A DNA stretch of 41,733 nt from CAYWJA01 sp964458485 (GTDB lineage Bacteria > Patescibacteriota > Gracilibacteria > UM-FILTER-43-11), in NCBI GenBank assembly GCA_964458485.1, contig CAYWJA010000011.1, positions 1 to 41,733 of the forward strand, read 5' to 3'. The position numbers were made by a program, and so were the translations under genes. Numbering within the stretch: position 1 is the first letter of the stretch; each line of letters opens with the position of its first letter. Under the pieces are notes generated by a model, which was given only the letters and a program-made list of their open reading frames with translations, was not told where the DNA came from and ran no database searches. Below, one piece after another: positions 21,705 to 28,976 of this stretch.

Positions 21705-22442
21705 TTAGTTAAAGAGTTTTTTATGTGAACAATGTATATAAAATATAAAAGCAAATGCTATTATAAGTAAATAGTTTATTTTATTATAAGTCGATGGCGA
21801 TCCATGTAAAAAATCAATTCCAAAAGCACTAATTGAGTATAGCATAACAGTCAGTGCTCCAACCATACCTTTTAAATGTGTGCGTTTTGCAATTGTCATA
21901 CCTATACCAAACACAAAAAAAGTTATTAGTGCTGAATATAGTTGCGTTGGATGAATAGGGGTTATAAATGGAATATTGAAGGTATCAAATGCAATACCCC
22001 ATGGCAGTTCTGTTGGCATACCAAAATGTGACCCATTAAAGAAATGACCTATGTGTATAAAAAATAAACCAACGAGCCCGCTCAGTGCAAATGCATCCAG
22101 CCATCCCCAAAAATCTTCACGTTTTTTTCTGCTGATAATGAATAATGTAATTATAAAACTATAAAAAATGCCAAATGCACTAAGGCCCAGATCCCATACC
22201 ATAAATATATGCAATATGTTTTTCTGGAAAACAGAAAAATGCTCAAAGGCATAAAATAATCTACCTCCAATTAACGGGAAGATAATAAAGTAGATAAAAT
22301 TGTTAACAAAAAAACTAAGTTTAATTTTTTTTAATTTTATGAATCTGATTAAAAAAACAATACCCACCATAAAGGCTATTAGAATTGATACGCTAATAGC
22401 AGTGATAGTGAATGGGCCATATTGAAGAAGAATTTCGTACAT
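21705..22442 (-). CDS. Divergent prolipoprotein diacylglyceryl transferase (Lgt) homologue
   Basis: Lgt attaches diacylglycerol to the lipobox cysteine of prelipoproteins. The 245 residues form the expected set of about seven membrane helices and keep several landmarks: GGRLFYAFEHF, VWDLGLSAFG, HFFNGSHFGMPTELPWG, HPTQLYS and FGIDFLHG. However, residues known to matter in E. coli Lgt are changed. The HGG motif His (H103) is Phe. The GRxxNFINGE signature reads IHIGHFFNGS, so R143, N146 and E151 are replaced. The late Arg (R239 region) is His in FLHGSP. The protein may be inactive, use another mechanism, or act on another acceptor. I therefore give no gene symbol. It is encoded just downstream of the large surface protein gene on the same strand. 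Confidence 0.8.
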   Translation of the reverse strand: MYEILLQYGPFTITAISVSILIAFMVGIVFLIRFIKLKKIKLSFFVNNFIYFIIFPLIGGRLFYAFEHFSVFQKNILHIFMVWDLGLSAFGIFYSFIITLFIISRKKREDFWGWLDAFALSGLVGLFFIHIGHFFNGSHFGMPTELPWGIAFDTFNIPFITPIHPTQLYSALITFFVFGIGMTIAKRTHLKGMVGALTVMLYSISAFGIDFLHGSPSTYNKINYLLIIAFAFIFYIHCSHKKLFN

Positions 22443-22445
22443 ATC

Positions 22446-22573
22446 AATTTAAATTTCAAACTCTAAGCACAAAATTCTAAATAAAATTCAAGTCTCAAAT
22501 CTCAAATTTAAAATTTAAAATTGAGATTTATATATTGAGATTTATTTTGTGCTTTGGAATTGGAATTTGGAAT
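22446..22573. repeat. Inverted repeat of AAATTTC / GAGATTTATTTTGTGC words
   Basis: The left part (TTTAAATTTCAAACTC, TAAGCACAAAATTC, TAAATAAA) is complementary to the right part (TTTATTTTGTGCTTTGG, AATTGGAATTTGG). The centre holds further CAAATTTAAAATTTAAAATTG symmetry. It fills the spacer between the 1158-residue gene and the Lgt-like gene. The phrase GAGATTTATTTTGTGCTTTGG is shared, in part exactly, with the repeat near 19610. Confidence 0.8.
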
Positions 22574-22574
22574 T

Positions 22575-25500
22575 TTATCTAATTTCCTGCTTAGATTTTA
22601 ACCCAGTTGTAACCGTAAAGCCAGGTGGGGGATTAGTAAGTGACGCAGGATCTTTTTTAACAAAGAATGGGGCTAGCTCAGACTTATCTTTATCTATCTT
22701 ATTTTCATCTAATACTATAGCAGGAGGTAAGCTTTCGTTACCAGCAGAGCAATTACCATTTTTACATTCACCACCCCCACTAAACAAACCATCGTTAGCT
22801 ATTTTTGTATATGTATCAGAAACCGTAAAGCGCCTTAAATAATCAAAGTCATAACGCTTTGCACAGTCTAACTCAGAATCATTTGCATGGCAATCTATAC
22901 CTTCAGGTTTTTTCTTTTGGGCAGTGCCGGCAATAGTATTACGAGAGGCAATGCTGCCAAACCAGTATAGTTGATTTTTTAATTCTTTAGCTTTTCCATC
23001 TTCGCCACCATAATAAAGGTGCCCTTTTTCGTTGCGACTAAGAACACTACCTTCTGTATATAGAATGGCTTTAATATTGGTTGGCTCTGGATCTATATAA
23101 ACATTAGCACCTTTTCCCTTGTCATCCGGAAGCATAATAATTCCAAAAGAAGATTTGCCATGAAGGTTTGATTTGATTGCCAAATTAGCACCTTTAATAA
23201 TGAGCGTGTAAGGTAGCTCTGGTAAGTCAAAAGTACCATCATTATCATACAAAATAACTTCTTGTTTCTCATCGCCTTCATAATAAGCGAACATAGTGTT
23301 ATTAACAGTATCTTTTATTTTACATTTGCCATCAGGATTAGGCAGGGATGATAATTTTAATTCTTTATCAATTTTACAATCACCTGTTTTTATATTAGCT
23401 GTTAATTTTGCAATATTGCGCCTCATTTGCTCTTTAATCTGATACGATCCGGTAGTGTTTACAGTATCAAATTTTCTATCAATTACAGTTTTACTGCCAG
23501 ATACAGTACCAATTGCCTCCATTCCAATTGCCCTTACATCAAGGGAAATAAGCGGACTCTGGCGATAAATAGCTGTTGTTTTTGAAATAGATCCATTTGG
23601 GTAATTTCCAAAACGATAAGCAACATCCTGAACAATACCGAGCTTTACATCTTTAATTGGGCTTGGTAAGAATTTTTGAGGTGTGAATTGGATTTTCTTA
23701 TCAAGTGTAGCAGGTTTTATAATAATACCAGATTCAGAGGGTTCTTCTGTAGCTTTTTTTAAAGATAAATTAACGGCATCATTTCTATCTATTTGACCGT
23801 CAGGATAATCTTCGGGCTTACTCGGATCACCTCCTTCTTTTAGGTCATATTTTTTAGGAATGCCCATCATGCCCGTAATTATATAAGTGCCGGTGCCTGA
23901 AATTTTATCTTTGAACTTATCAAAATAATAAGAAAATTTACCACTAGGATGGAATTGTTTGTAAAACCCATGGAAAGGCGTACTATTCACTTTAAATGTT
24001 TTACCACTATTCATATACATTTCATAGCGAGTACTTTCTGTTAATTCAAAAGGATTAGTCCATGCAAGATCATTGTCAGTGCCGTCTATTGTAGTTGCAT
24101 TGGTTATTCTGCGAGTTTCCATAATCGAATCACTAGAGCCGGTAAGCGATGCATAAGAAAATACATTATCTATAGAGATATCAGTAGGTTTTTGTGCTGT
24201 ACTAAAATTATTAACTGTAAATTCCAAGTCACTTGGTGTACCTAAAGACAGTACATTTTCAAGGCCACCGGTTTTTAATTTCGGGTCACTGGTTGTTATA
24301 GCAGGGGTGAAGATTGGGCAGGAATATTTTTCTTCATTTTTAGCACCTGAACAAAGGACAGAGTTCATATCTAATTCTCCTGTCTCATCCTTTATTTTAG
24401 CTTTTTCTTGCATGCCAAATTTGAGTGGATCGAGCAATACAACATGTTTGGATGTTGCAGGTAAATCTCCATTTTCATCAATATAATTAAAATTATTAAT
24501 TTTAAGCTGCTTTATAATAATTTCTTCCGACACAGAAGAGTACGTTGAGCTTGGTGCGTAAGATGTAAATTCAAGAGGATAGGAAAGTCTTAACCTATTA
24601 AGCCTAAGCTTAATATTGCTATTTATTGATTCTAAGTTTTGACCTAATGCTTTAACAGGAGTAAGGTATGACGGTTCTTTTGGCGGTGGTGGCGACTGAG
24701 TAAGATCAAAAACCATATCATTGTCAAAATTTGCCTTTAAAGTGATTTCTCTTTTGGGGCAGTCAGGGTCAGGGCAATCAATTTTTAAAATCGGATTCTC
24801 TGCAATATCTTTTGGTTCAACAATGTATTGCACAGGATCTTTTCCGTCTGCAATAGCCGAGCTGCCAGATTTACCCCATGAAATTTTTGACTTATCTTTA
24901 TCTACATATCCCGCACGTACAAACACTTCTACGGGCTCAGTTTTTGGTTTAGAGGTGAATTTATCACCAATATATAATTTTTTATCATTATTATTCACTA
25001 TTTCTGCATGCAATAGGTAATGGCAGTATCCCTGTGCAGTTTTAACAATACCAACCGAAGGCATAGTTAAATTTAATACAATACCCCCATTGCCTGTAGT
25101 CGGAATGATTGTTGAAGCTATTGGGCAGCCGTCGGTTTTACTATCCAGATGAATTTTTGTTTTTGAGGCATTAATGCCGGATTCATAATCAAACGCAACA
25201 TTGTTCCATATTATTGTTGTGGGATCTCCATTTGTGTATCCGGTGTTTATGCCAACAGCAAACCATACTTTTGCCGGCATTAATGATATTGGTGCAGTTT
25301 TATCTATTTCCCATGTTGTGTATGCACCAAAATGAAATCCTATGTTGTCTATAGGACCTCTTGAAAATTTAATCCATCCTAATTTTTCACTCCATGCATA
25401 TCCTTTGATTTTACGGCCTTTTTTTACCTCAACTCCATATTCATTTACAACTTTTTCAACAGGGTCTTTCAGATCAATCCATATACCCCAGTGATTCTGA

Positions 25501-26051
25501 TTTTGGGTTTTTGCTTCTCTGGTTACTCCATTATTATTAGATGAAAGCCGTATCCAGCCAGTATGTTTATTCCATATATAACCAGTTATAGCATGCTTTT
25601 CAGTGCCAGTAGCTGGTTTTACTTTAATCTGTGGATACATTTCTGCTGTGTAGGCATTTGGGTCACTAATTCCACTGCCGATTTCTTTACCATCTAATGC
25701 AGTCCATCCAACTGAATCATTCCATATAAAACCCTTAATAAAACATCTATCTTCATTACAGTCACCATCGTCTGTGCTTATATTTACCGTTCTGGAGTTG
25801 ACACTAGGAGATCCAAATGCTTTAGCGTCAATGTATGGATCGATATAGAATTGTTTTTTTGGACCTTTGTAATAACTGGGGTTCTTAAATTTACTTCCTC
25901 CGGGATTAACAGCGGTTTTATAATCAAAATGCAAAATACCCATTTCTTCACTATATGCAGTACCGGTTATAGGAATTTTTGCAGCATAACTTTCTCCTGC
26001 AAAGAGGATTAATGTTAGGAATGCTGCTGCTGTGAGGAATTTAAGTTTCAT
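22575..26051 (-). CDS. Large secreted protein with Trp-containing N-terminal repeats
   Basis: With the ATG at 26051 the protein has 1158 residues and a clean signal peptide (MKLKFLTAAAFLTLILFAGESYA). An upstream in-frame ATG only translates the 12-bp repeat as MAHNLAHN. The first 240 mature residues hold four copies of a short strand motif, I-x-G-x-x-W-x-x-x-x-G-W-I: TGTAYSEEMGILHF, KGFIWNDSVGWTAL, TGYIWNKHTGWIRL and KGYAWSEKLGWIKF. Such repeats occur in surface proteins of CPR bacteria. A long beta-rich middle follows, including a DGQIDRNDAVNLS dockerin-like or calcium-loop-like stretch. Late in the protein, LYTEGSVLSRNEKG and QLYWFGSIASRNTIAG form a repeated strand pattern. No C-terminal anchor is seen. 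It is probably a cell-surface or pilus-associated protein. No enzyme motif is recognised. Confidence 0.8.
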   Translation of the reverse strand: MKLKFLTAAAFLTLILFAGESYAAKIPITGTAYSEEMGILHFDYKTAVNPGGSKFKNPSYYKGPKKQFYIDPYIDAKAFGSPSVNSRTVNISTDDGDCNEDRCFIKGFIWNDSVGWTALDGKEIGSGISDPNAYTAEMYPQIKVKPATGTEKHAITGYIWNKHTGWIRLSSNNNGVTREAKTQNQNHWGIWIDLKDPVEKVVNEYGVEVKKGRKIKGYAWSEKLGWIKFSRGPIDNIGFHFGAYTTWEIDKTAPISLMPAKVWFAVGINTGYTNGDPTTIIWNNVAFDYESGINASKTKIHLDSKTDGCPIASTIIPTTGNGGIVLNLTMPSVGIVKTAQGYCHYLLHAEIVNNNDKKLYIGDKFTSKPKTEPVEVFVRAGYVDKDKSKISWGKSGSSAIADGKDPVQYIVEPKDIAENPILKIDCPDPDCPKREITLKANFDNDMVFDLTQSPPPPKEPSYLTPVKALGQNLESINSNIKLRLNRLRLSYPLEFTSYAPSSTYSSVSEEIIIKQLKINNFNYIDENGDLPATSKHVVLLDPLKFGMQEKAKIKDETGELDMNSVLCSGAKNEEKYSCPIFTPAITTSDPKLKTGGLENVLSLGTPSDLEFTVNNFSTAQKPTDISIDNVFSYASLTGSSDSIMETRRITNATTIDGTDNDLAWTNPFELTESTRYEMYMNSGKTFKVNSTPFHGFYKQFHPSGKFSYYFDKFKDKISGTGTYIITGMMGIPKKYDLKEGGDPSKPEDYPDGQIDRNDAVNLSLKKATEEPSESGIIIKPATLDKKIQFTPQKFLPSPIKDVKLGIVQDVAYRFGNYPNGSISKTTAIYRQSPLISLDVRAIGMEAIGTVSGSKTVIDRKFDTVNTTGSYQIKEQMRRNIAKLTANIKTGDCKIDKELKLSSLPNPDGKCKIKDTVNNTMFAYYEGDEKQEVILYDNDGTFDLPELPYTLIIKGANLAIKSNLHGKSSFGIIMLPDDKGKGANVYIDPEPTNIKAILYTEGSVLSRNEKGHLYYGGEDGKAKELKNQLYWFGSIASRNTIAGTAQKKKPEGIDCHANDSELDCAKRYDFDYLRRFTVSDTYTKIANDGLFSGGGECKNGNCSAGNESLPPAIVLDENKIDKDKSELAPFFVKKDPASLTNPPPGFTVTTGLKSKQEIR

Positions 26052-26147
26052 ATTGTGGGCCAAGTTGTGGGCCAAGTTGTGGGCCAAGTTGTGGATGCCA
26101 CCATAGGGTCCACTATTCGGCCAACAATTGTACCCACTATTGGATCA
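26052..26147. repeat. Stop-to-start inverted repeat with tandem 12-bp arm (CCACAACTTGG)
   Basis: On the minus strand, the spacer begins at the TAG of the cysteine-repeat gene with AATAGTGGGTACAATTG, then GAATAGTGGACCC and ATGGTGGCATCC. It continues with three and a half exact units of ACAACTTGGCCC and ends ACAAT directly before the ATG at 26051. The left CCAATAGTGGG is largely complementary to the right CCCACAACTTGG. No Shine-Dalgarno sequence is visible. Confidence 0.85.
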
Positions 26148-27140
26148 CTATTTAGCATTAGCTATACAAGTAGCCTTCAAGCTTGCGTCAAGAACTTTAC
26201 CACAAAGAGTAGAATCTTTTTTGAATATAGCTTGCCTTAAATAATAGCTGTTAATACTGGCCGTTTGAGTTTTAATACATTTGGTTTTACTTGTATTATT
26301 CTGAATAAAATTACAATAAGAAAGATCCTTTTTTTCTGCAGCTAAATTGTAATAAGTTTCGTCTTTACATGCATTCTTACTATCACCACTTAACTTATCG
26401 CAGGTTTTTAATTTATTTGTATTGGATTTATACGTTACTGTTTGTTTTTTGGTTAAATTTATTACTTCAATATTTTTTTTGATAGTTTTAGTACATCGAT
26501 CTTTTAAATCAGAATCTTTAATTTTACTGCAATTTTCAACTTTTAAATTATTAATACTATTTGAATGATAAAAATTATCCAGACAATTTTGTTTTAATGT
26601 TAAATTTTTAATCGTTGTACAACTGCCTGCTGATTTTGCATTTTTACCGAGCATTGCCTGAATTTGATCTGAGCAATTTTGTTTTACTTTTGAATCTGTA
26701 ATTTTACTGCACAAATTCGTATTTAAGGTATTTAGGCTTATATTCAAATAAACTAAATCAAGACATTTTGATTGCAATTGGGTATCTGATATTTTTTTAC
26801 ACAAATTATCATCATTTTTTTGAATTGCAGAATTATAATTCAACGCATCCATACAAGACTGTTTTACCTTTGAGTCGTACTGTATTTGTTCACAGTTTTT
26901 TCCGTCTATAAGGGCCTGATTTAAAGCAAGATTATCTGTTTTTACTTTTTCTTCCGCACTGAGATTCGGGCTTGCGAATCCCTTTGGTTTTTTTGTTTGT
27001 TTTATAATTGTTTTACCGGCAGGAGTTTCACCTGTTTTTCTTCCCTGAAAATATACAAGTGTGCCAAAAAAACCTACTATAATAGTGATAATAATTATCC
27101 AGCTTAAAATTTTACCCTTTGGTTTATTTAGTTGATTCAT
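26148..27140 (-). CDS. Membrane-anchored protein with repeated cysteine-pair motif
   Basis: With the ATG at 27140 the protein has 330 residues; an ATG at 27263 would only translate the upstream repeat. One membrane helix (about 12-31, WIIIITIIVGFFGTLVYF) follows a short basic N-terminus, so the rest is outside. From about residue 70 it is a chain of roughly eight units of about 30-35 residues, each with two cysteines in the pattern C-x-K-I-x-D-x-x-x-K-x-x-C: for example LCSKITDSKVKQNC, NCSKIKDSDLKDRC and LCGKVLDASLKATC. The units look like helix pairs, with the cysteines probably forming disulfides. No catalytic motif is seen. It lies between the large secreted protein and the PilC-like gene on the same strand, which suggests a shared envelope role. 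Confidence 0.75.
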   Translation of the reverse strand: MNQLNKPKGKILSWIIIITIIVGFFGTLVYFQGRKTGETPAGKTIIKQTKKPKGFASPNLSAEEKVKTDNLALNQALIDGKNCEQIQYDSKVKQSCMDALNYNSAIQKNDDNLCKKISDTQLQSKCLDLVYLNISLNTLNTNLCSKITDSKVKQNCSDQIQAMLGKNAKSAGSCTTIKNLTLKQNCLDNFYHSNSINNLKVENCSKIKDSDLKDRCTKTIKKNIEVINLTKKQTVTYKSNTNKLKTCDKLSGDSKNACKDETYYNLAAEKKDLSYCNFIQNNTSKTKCIKTQTASINSYYLRQAIFKKDSTLCGKVLDASLKATCIANAK

Positions 27141-27269
27141 ATTGTTTGCAGATTGTAACCAAATTGTTTCCAAATTGTTTCCAGTCCCGATGTAAAATCG
27201 GGATTGGCAACTATTTGGAAACGGCTTGAGCTTGTCTAAAGGCAGGTAACTATTTGGTAACAATTTGGA
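27141..27269. repeat. Stop-to-start inverted repeat with tandem arms (CAAATTGTTTC)
   Basis: On the minus strand, the TGA of the PilC-like gene runs straight into TCCAAATTGTTACC and AAATAGTTACC. A side hairpin region and CCAAATAGTTGCC follow, then the tip hairpin (TCCCGATTTTACATCGGGA). The right arm is GGAAACAATTTGGAAACAATTTGGT in two tandem units, then GTTACAATCTGC and AAACAAT before the ATG at 27140. The last five bases before the ATG (ACAAT) are the same as in the spacer at 26052. Confidence 0.85.
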
Positions 27270-28697
27270 TCAGAAATTAACAATCAAAATAATATAAGAT
27301 CCAATACTTAAAAATAACAGGAATAAACTTGCAAGAATGTTACCACGTAAATATATACTTTTAACTCTTAAAGCAAAATGAAATATTAAAAGTAAAATTG
27401 TTATATTTAAAATAAGTGGTGTTTTGAACGTTTTAATTACAAATTCGCTATTTAGACCTATGTTTTTTTCTAATGCAAAATTTACCAAAAAGAAGTAAAT
27501 AATATAAAAACAAAGCAACCAACTTATAAAACTATCTATTTCAGACAATATATATGTTATATAGCTCATTTTTTTCGGTTCATGATCCTCGGTTTCCGAT
27601 TCTTGCTCAATAAATTTCTCGGGTTGTACATTTGTCTGGTCAGATGGTGTGTCGGTTGGTTTTGTATCCCTATCTTCATCCTCGGGACGCACGTGTGCGT
27701 CCCCTACAGCAACATCTCCTTCGGCTGTTGCTGTATCGGTCTGCCTGTCAGCGGGAATGGCTGGTGTCTCAGGCTCCTTTTTCTTAAACTTTGTAAAAAT
27801 ATCATTAATTTTTGTTTTTATTCTATTTATTATTGACTCCTTTGGCTTGCCTAGTTGTGGCTGGTTGAGCTTTTTAAAACGGGTAGTGATATTTTTAAAT
27901 ATACTTTTAATACCAGCAATACTTACGGCTTTTTTATAAATAGCATCATCAGCACCAGATGCGGTATTTTCTTCAAGGTCATTAATAATAGTTTGATACT
28001 CTTCATCAGCTTTCCCTTCATCAGAGTCCGGATTGCTTATTAAGTCATAAAGTTTATCGCTTAATTCTTTTATATGTTTAATATTATTACTACTTTTTAT
28101 TTTTTCTAATTCACCGAGTGTATTTTGTATTTCCTGTACAGTTGCATTACTAAAAAGATTTTTACTTGTTTCAAGAATTTTTTTTGTATGACTAATAATA
28201 TTATCGATTTCAGAAATGAAACTTTTTTCAATTGCCGCATTTTTTTCTTCTAACTCTTTTTCTTTTTGGCTTCCTCCTTTATCCGATTGCCCGGCACTTT
28301 CTTTTAATTTTTTTTCAAAAGTTTCCAGCATTGATGCGGCTTTTTCTTTTTCTTCATCAGTAGCAGATGTTGGAAAAAGTTTATTAATCTTTAGGCTATA
28401 TTCAGTTTTTAATCTTTTGAATGCGGAAAAATCATCTATTGCATCAATTGTACCGTCGACCTCTTTCCCATTGCCGTCAATTGCGTTAAAAGAGAAAGTT
28501 TTTATACCTTTTTCAGCCTTAATACTTTCCTGCTTTTCCTGAATTTGTTGATACTCTTCATCTGATATCTCCTTTACATCAATAATAGCCAGCCCCATTT
28601 TGTGTAGTTCTTCATGGGCAGCCTCCTTACCTTCAGCATCTAAAGCGCCGATTATCTTTTTATTATTTTTTGTGAGTGCGGTATATTCGAACTTCAT
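27270..28697 (-). CDS. Membrane protein with two PilC/GspF N-terminal-like modules
   Basis: The 475 residues begin FEYTALTKNNKKIIGALDAEGKEAAHEELHKMGL, which has the pattern of the short strand-turn-strand-helix cap at the start of PilC/GspF pilus platform proteins (F-x-Y-x-A...G...G-x-x-A...A...L...G-L). A second copy follows near residues 66-105 (FSFNAIDGNGKEVDGTIDA). A long charged helical region (about 110-300) and a low-complexity Pro/Thr/Asp/Glu region (about 310-365) come next. Then there are three membrane helices (about 387-407, 420-442 and 448-472). True PilC domains with paired helical bundles are absent, so this is a relative or a new architecture rather than PilC. The two hairpins at 27684-27734 lie in its low-complexity linker. 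Confidence 0.7.
   Translation of the reverse strand: MKFEYTALTKNNKKIIGALDAEGKEAAHEELHKMGLAIIDVKEISDEEYQQIQEKQESIKAEKGIKTFSFNAIDGNGKEVDGTIDAIDDFSAFKRLKTEYSLKINKLFPTSATDEEKEKAASMLETFEKKLKESAGQSDKGGSQKEKELEEKNAAIEKSFISEIDNIISHTKKILETSKNLFSNATVQEIQNTLGELEKIKSSNNIKHIKELSDKLYDLISNPDSDEGKADEEYQTIINDLEENTASGADDAIYKKAVSIAGIKSIFKNITTRFKKLNQPQLGKPKESIINRIKTKINDIFTKFKKKEPETPAIPADRQTDTATAEGDVAVGDAHVRPEDEDRDTKPTDTPSDQTNVQPEKFIEQESETEDHEPKKMSYITYILSEIDSFISWLLCFYIIYFFLVNFALEKNIGLNSEFVIKTFKTPLILNITILLLIFHFALRVKSIYLRGNILASLFLLFLSIGSYIILIVNF
27684..27734. repeat. Two adjacent hairpins inside the PilC-like gene
   Basis: GGGACGCAC (27684-27692) and GTGCGTCCC (27695-27703) are perfect 9-bp arms with GT between. 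Three bases later ACAGCAACA (27706-27714) and TGTTGCTGT (27726-27734) form another perfect 9-bp pair. They encode residues of about 322-338 in a low-complexity linker. Confidence 0.85.
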
Positions 28698-28718
28698 TAT
28701 CTATTTTTATTTAAAATT

Positions 28719-28748
28719 ATTCTATCATATAACCGTGTATAGAAACAA
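28719..28748 (-). promoter_or_regulatory. Promoter of the PilC-like gene, TTGTTT-18-TAGAAT
   Basis: On the minus strand TTGTTT (28743-28748) is 18 bp from TAGAAT (28719-28724), with TGA before the -10 as an extended element. The leader is about 15 nt to the ATG at 28697. This is a likely start for the whole PilC-like to Lgt-like block. Confidence 0.55.
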
Positions 28749-28778
28749 TAAATATATGATTTTTATAAAAAGATTTCG

Positions 28779-28930
28779 AAACGTCCAGATATCCAAATGT
28801 ACAAACAGACTTACAAACGTCCAGATAGCCAAACCTACAGACACTAGCTAATTAATAAAATAGAGATGTTTGTAATTTGGTAAGTCTGTACATTTTTTTG
28901 GAAGTCTGGATATCTGGGATTTGGACGTTT
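28779..28930. repeat. Long inverted repeat between divergent genes
   Basis: Arm pairs in order: AAACGTCC with GGACGTTT (28779 and 28923), CCAGATATCC with GGATATCTGG-type sequence, AAATGTACA with TGTACATTT, CAGACTTAC with GTAAGTCTG, and ACAAAC with GTTTGT. The loop (about 28823-28866) has CCAGATAGCC, a second copy of the left word, and AT sequence. Because both neighbouring genes start here, it cannot be only a terminator. The right end overlaps a possible -35 of priA. Confidence 0.85.
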
Positions 28931-28951
28931 CTTAATATATTATGCTATTAT
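28921..28951 (+). promoter_or_regulatory. Possible priA promoter, TTGGAC-19-TATTAT
   Basis: TTGGAC (28921-28926), in the right arm of the inverted repeat, is 19 bp from TATTAT (28946-28951), which has TGC before it. The extended -10 compensates for the long spacer. The leader to the ATG at 28977 is about 19 nt. Confidence 0.4.
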
Positions 28952-28976
28952 ATCCATCCAAATTAACATATTATAA

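Noticed and set aside
26052..26087. N-terminal extension MAHNLAHNLAHN of the large secreted protein
   Set aside because: It translates the tandem repeat; the ATG at 26051 gives a clean signal peptide.
27141..27263. 41-residue N-terminal extension of the cysteine-repeat protein
   Set aside because: It translates the inverted repeat; the ATG at 27140 gives a normal membrane-anchor start.
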